This document shows, one piece after another, positions 63,166-64,000 of a stretch of DNA of 64,000 nucleotides. The notes under the pieces were generated by a model, which ran no database searches, was not told the origin of the DNA, and saw nothing but the letters and a program-made list of their open reading frames with translations. Source of the DNA: Sycon ciliatum (Eukaryota; Porifera; Calcarea; Leucosolenida; Sycettidae); assembly GCF_964019385.1 (NCBI RefSeq), contig NC_088649.1, positions 12,696,438 to 12,760,437 of the forward strand, given 5' to 3'. Within the stretch, counting starts at the first letter, position 1. Each line of letters starts with the position of its first letter. A program made the translations under genes and the position numbers.

Positions 63166-63998
63166 CTACTGCCCTTTTCCAGGGAACCCTAGGTGAAGTT
63201 TAACCATGTTTATGAACAGAGCAAGCGAGTGGGCCTGTCGACTGTCAGCTGGAAGAGAGTTCCATCTGCCTGCCGCCAGAAAAGAAATAGAACGCATGCC
63301 ATACTGCGTGTAAACAAGTGGGAGAACTAAGGCTCTTTGTGCCTTGCCCCGCGTGCATGCTTGGTGACCAGGTGCAGTTGCCTGAAGCTGGTACAAAGAC
63401 TGAAGAAGAGGACTAGCACGATGCTGGGCCAAGCGGCGGTAACAAAAACATAGAGCTTGAGGCTAATACGCTGTTCCAAAGAATAAAGGCGGTATAAGCA
63501 AAGAACTAGTTCAGTGGGCGTGGTACAATGGAGTCCAAACACTCTCTTCATTGCTATGTGACTAACGGTCACAATCCTATTGTACAAAGTTGTGCTTAAA
63601 CAATGTAGTTAAGCATTACTGACATAGTCTAGAGTGGACTGAATAATAGGCAAGTAGAATGTTCGCTTTGCATCATTTGTGAAATTTCTACGGCCATGTC
63701 GGAAAGCAGCAACTTTTGCAAACAGTGAGTTACACAATTTCTAAACCTGTGGCTGGAAAGGTGAGATGGTCATCTATCAATAAACCAAGGTATTTGGCAG
63801 TGCTCGTAGGGGTAAGAGCCTTTGCTGGCTGTACAGGTCCCAAACATTAACAGCAGTACTGGGTGAACGGTACACACTGCACACAACCAATTCCGTGGCC
63901 TTTGGTGTAGCGCTAATACGTGCACGGACAAACAGACCCTCCACTCCTGAGTCAGCCACTGGTACTCTCACTGAATGAATGTCAGAATGGACGTACAT
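63166..63998 (-). mobile_element. Internally deleted non-LTR retrotransposon (LINE) relic in the last PDHA intron of the window
   Basis: Reading the minus strand, 63998-63777 encodes an apurinic-like endonuclease fragment (EGLFVRARISATPKATELVV, then VYRSPS). Only about 345 bp further, 63432-63166 encodes the typical LINE ORF2 C-terminus (LVLPLVYTQYGMRSISF, AAGRWNSLP, SLALFINMVK). A full reverse transcriptase needs well over 1.5 kb between these, so most of it has been deleted. The 3' end (63130-63165 on plus) is followed by an A/T-rich simple run, as expected of a LINE tail. Confidence 0.7.
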
Positions 63999-64000
63999 GT

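Overview
This 64 kb window is intron-rich eukaryotic nuclear DNA from an animal. It carries clear animal orthologues (CEP135, ribosomal protein L23a, pyruvate dehydrogenase E1 alpha, a Schlafen-like AlbA_2 protein), GT-AG introns with conserved phases, and very many dinucleotide repeats and short inverted-repeat transposons. There is no operon or bacterial signature. A marine invertebrate, possibly a sponge or another early-branching animal, would fit, but the sequence alone does not fix the taxon.

Six protein genes were reconstructed by chaining exons through matching splice phases. They form three divergent (head-to-head) pairs. Pair 1: CEP135 (minus, runs off the left edge) and a 1,092-residue ARM / OB-Tudor-like / Schlafen-AlbA_2 protein (plus, 5353-25977, 18 exons, all phases consistent). 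Pair 2: RPL23A (minus, 28580-30353) and a mitochondrial-presequence-like protein with a degenerate 3'-5' exonuclease fold (plus, 30585 to about 37635). Pair 3: a 1,202-residue protein with two duplicated C2HC zinc-finger exons (minus, 40401-52259) and PDHA (plus, about 53133 to beyond the right edge). Neighbouring pairs converge.

Introns and intergenic DNA are full of mobile-element relics: TA-flanked MITEs, a hAT derivative with an exact 8-bp target duplication, a TTAA-flanked piggyBac-type MITE, two long foldback elements, a nested MITE insertion provable from an intact sibling copy, a tRNA-headed SINE family ending in (TG)n, and an internally deleted LINE. Minisatellites of 41, 52, 69, 26 and 44 bp also occur.

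The most unusual pattern is at transcript level. Nearly every long intronic dinucleotide repeat is oriented so that the pre-mRNA reads (UG)n or (CU)n, on either DNA strand, and many sit directly against 3' splice sites. The most unusual gene is the Schlafen-like one. Its AlbA_2 domain lacks the two glutamates of the Schlafen ribonuclease site and is fused to an ARM/OB-Tudor-like N-terminus. An inactive-looking EXD-type exonuclease lies nearby, and both families have members in animal piRNA processing. That functional link is inference.
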